NCBI RefSeq assembly: GCF_000520995.1
Contig: NZ_JACA01000019.1
Location: forward strand, 26,512-90,511
DNA length: 64,000 nucleotides
Origin: Aquimarina macrocephali JAMB N27
GTDB lineage: Bacteria; Bacteroidota; Bacteroidia; Flavobacteriales; Flavobacteriaceae
Reading direction: 5' to 3'
The position numbers and the translations under genes were made by a program. Positions within the stretch are counted from its first letter, which is position 1. The number at the start of each line of letters is the position of its first letter. The notes beneath the pieces are model-generated. The model searched no databases and was not told the origin of the DNA. It saw only the letters and a program-made list of their open reading frames with translations. Below, piece after piece: positions 61,792 through 64,000 of the stretch.

Positions 61792-64000
61792 TTACCTTCC
61801 GGTCATATAAAGATATCCTGATAGGGTTTGGGGATTTCCATTGAAATTGGTATATCTAATTACATAAAAATAGGTGCCCGAAGGAAGCCCTTTAGAACCA
61901 TCAATTGTCCCTTTAACTTCAGAGAAACCTTTAAACACATTATCTCTATTATTATATTGTTCCTTTTCATAAACAAGTTGCCCCTGTCTATTAAAGATTT
62001 CAACTTTGTTATCTGGATAACATTCCAAACCTTCTACAATGAAGAAGTCATTAGATCCATTTTCATCAGGGGATACAGCGTTGTACACTTTAAGTTCGCA
62101 TCCTCTAAGAGGAGTTTCTGTAGGATTATCTCCAAAATTATCTAACCCGTCTGATAAGTCTTGAACGGTAACTCCTAAGCTGTTAGTGCCAAAGACAGTA
62201 GCTTGATTTGTTACTTTTTGATTTGAAATATCTTCTACTGTAATTGCGTATGTACCTGTAAAGTTTACATCATCCGATTCTCCAGGTTCTAATGTAACAG
62301 GATCTCCTGTAAGAGTTAAGCCAGATAGATTATCTTCTATCCTAACATTAAACAGTGTAACATTTCCTGTATTCGTTACGGTAAAACTATAGCTAATAGT
62401 TTCTCCGATTTGTGAAATATCATCCATATTTTCATCATTGAATCTAGAAGTCTTAATTAATGCAATACCTTCTGTTTGTGACAATTCAACTATCGTTGGG
62501 TTATCATCACCATCTTCTACAATACCATTATCAGATATATCATCCACCGCAGTATCCAAAACAGTATCTACGGCAAATACATATGCAGTATTGGTAACGT
62601 TGCCAGTATCAATATCGGTTTGTGATATTTGATAATCTTTAGAAATTGATATTTGCTTACCTCTTAGAAGTGTTCCTTCTACTGGAATCGGAGATGTACC
62701 TAATAAAGGATCGTTTATTTCAATAAAGGCTATAGGAACATTACCAATATTATTGATAGTAAATGTATAAGTGATGATATCATTTAACTCACCATTACCT
62801 TGTACATTAGCTGTTTTTATAAGTTCTATAGCCGGACTTGGTATTTCATCATCTTCAATTATCATTATTGCTTGATTTTGCGCTCCTATAATCAATACAT
62901 CTTCTACCGTTTCTAATGTGATACTTATGGTTTCTCCATTGTATTCTACAATATCATCATCTATTACTTCTATTGGAATGACAACAGATGTTGTATTTGC
63001 CAGAATAATTATAGTTCCGCTGAGTTGAACATAATCTAAATCAGCAGTTGCAGTACCTTCAATAGTATAACTTACTGGAGTATCTATGGTGACAGGTTTA
63101 TCTAGAATTATTTCAAACTGACCATTAGTAGATGGTTCACTTGCATTTGTTAGCACTTGGATACTTATTTCAGCAGTATCATCATCACTTATAGTGATTG
63201 TAGCTTGATCTGTGGTACCAATAGCTACTGCGTTATCTGTTCCTGTTAATGAAATAATTACAGATTCTGTGCCTTCTACATCAATATCATCTAGTACGGA
63301 TACACCAATTATTCCTGAAGTATCTCCAGCAGGAATAGTTAGGCTTCCACTTAAGGTTGCATAATCTTCAGTTACAATTGCAGTCCCAGATACAGTATAA
63401 TTTATAATGGTTGGTAGGGATACAGGATTGCTTAAGTTTAGTGTAAATATCCCATCTGTGTTAGGTTCGGCTGCTTGAGTAGTTGATATGATATTAACTT
63501 CAGAACTGTCATCATCAGATATTGTTACAAATGCTTCATTTGTTGTTCCTATAATTACAGTATTATTGGTTCCTGTAATCGTAATAATTATCGTTTCTTC
63601 TTCTTCTAAAATCATATCATCTAATATAGATACCTCTATTGTTTTTGAAGTGTCTCCAGTAGGAATGGTTATACTTCCGCTTAGGGCAGTATAATCTAGA
63701 TTTGCTATTGCCGTTCCAGAGATGTTATAATTAATACTTGTTGAAATTGAGACAGGATTACTTAAGTTTATTGTAAATAATCCATTAGTATTTGGTTCTG
63801 ACGCTTGATTTGTTGTTACAATACTTACAATCGAACCATCATTATCATCAATAGTACAAGTTGCCGTAGCTGTTGCGATGCTTACTTGTTGTGCATTAAC
63901 ATTGGTAATGGCTATGGTTCCTGTAAAGGTTTCAGTTGACTCAACAACAAAATCCCCAAGTATGGATATAGGTAGATTGATGGAGGTATCCCCGGCAGGT
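61792..64000 (-). CDS. Calx-beta adhesin with type B T9SS (CHU_C) sorting domain, partial
   Basis: The frame is open on the minus strand from the right edge to the stop at 61792, so the N-terminus lies outside the window. An internal Met at 63615 is not the real start, because Calx-beta sequence continues upstream of it. At least three complete Calx-beta domains of about 105 residues are visible ('TDQATITISDDDTAEISI' marks one end), followed by two DUF11-type domains ('NDIITYTFTINNIGNVPIAF' and 'GETISYSFTVTNTGNVTLFN'). The C-terminal 100 residues are the gliding-motility-type CHU_C domain: 'NAVSPDENGSNDFFIVEGLE' and 'VEIFNRQGQLVYE'. It should be a T9SS-secreted surface adhesin. The same strand as the toxin operon follows after 592 nt. 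Confidence 0.92.
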   Translation of the reverse strand, partial: PAGDTSINLPISILGDFVVESTETFTGTIAITNVNAQQVSIATATATCTIDDNDGSIVSIVTTNQASEPNTNGLFTINLSNPVSISTSINYNISGTAIANLDYTALSGSITIPTGDTSKTIEVSILDDMILEEEETIIITITGTNNTVIIGTTNEAFVTISDDDSSEVNIISTTQAAEPNTDGIFTLNLSNPVSLPTIINYTVSGTAIVTEDYATLSGSLTIPAGDTSGIIGVSVLDDIDVEGTESVIISLTGTDNAVAIGTTDQATITISDDDTAEISIQVLTNASEPSTNGQFEIILDKPVTIDTPVSYTIEGTATADLDYVQLSGTIIILANTTSVVIPIEVIDDDIVEYNGETISITLETVEDVLIIGAQNQAIMIIEDDEIPSPAIELIKTANVQGNGELNDIITYTFTINNIGNVPIAFIEINDPLLGTSPIPVEGTLLRGKQISISKDYQISQTDIDTGNVTNTAYVFAVDTVLDTAVDDISDNGIVEDGDDNPTIVELSQTEGIALIKTSRFNDENMDDISQIGETISYSFTVTNTGNVTLFNVRIEDNLSGLTLTGDPVTLEPGESDDVNFTGTYAITVEDISNQKVTNQATVFGTNSLGVTVQDLSDGLDNFGDNPTETPLRGCELKVYNAVSPDENGSNDFFIVEGLECYPDNKVEIFNRQGQLVYEKEQYNNRDNVFKGFSEVKGTIDGSKGLPSGTYFYVIRYTNFNGNPQTLSGYLYMTGR

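Overview
The window is AT-rich DNA from a Bacteroidota bacterium, most likely a marine Flavobacteriaceae (an Aquimarina-like genus is a guess). Signs of this are type IX secretion C-terminal domains of both type A and type B, SprB-like and Calx-beta adhesin repeats, lipoproteins with Bacteroidota-style lipoboxes, TAnnTTTG promoter boxes, starts without Shine-Dalgarno sequences, and a short-loop cytochrome bd oxidase.

Layout. 1-2440: the end of a probable beta-hexosaminidase and a complete GH18 chitinase lipoprotein, i.e. part of a chitin-degradation locus. 2442-27194: a mostly minus-strand accessory region of small metabolic, stress and regulatory genes: an AAC(3)-like acetyltransferase, a lipoprotein metallopeptidase, an HxlR regulator, four AraC-type and three Crp/Fnr-type regulators (plus hydrolases, DinB, SDR, FMN reductase, NTF2-like and GNAT genes), three penicillin-binding-like serine hydrolases, a CPBP protease, and PEBP and GlsB proteins. 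Several palindromes sit at operator positions here. 27387-33014: a large FG-GAP/ASPIC lipoprotein divergent from a DUF255 thioredoxin-like lipoprotein. 33059-37268: two tRNA-Pro genes bracket two short double-glycine leader peptides, cydAB and an NTF2-like gene. 37394-40785: a tyrosine recombinase just downstream of tRNA-Pro(TGG), followed by two HEPN-like genes, which looks like a small integrated element. 40786-41813: non-coding, with an array of about 19 tandem 25-26 bp units.

41814-61227 is the most interesting part. One minus-strand cluster, with a recognisable promoter at 61197-61227, encodes a 1611-aa beta-rich exported protein, a multi-Fn3 exported protein, a SprB-repeat protein with a type A T9SS sorting domain, a PKD lipoprotein, and a 1189-aa exported protein whose C-terminus is a WHH-type HNH nuclease toxin domain. 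A SUKH immunity gene follows immediately, then two lipocalin-like lipoproteins and an outer-membrane barrel with a long helical tail. The first five genes overlap or are separated by 10 nt or less. I read this as a candidate surface-assembled polymorphic toxin system. The toxin/immunity pairing rests on known families; the delivery role of the large partners is inference. 61792-64000 is the C-terminal part of a Calx-beta adhesin with a type B T9SS domain that continues beyond the window.

Limits: all calls come from reading the sequence and translations by eye. No homology search, structure prediction or promoter mapping was possible.
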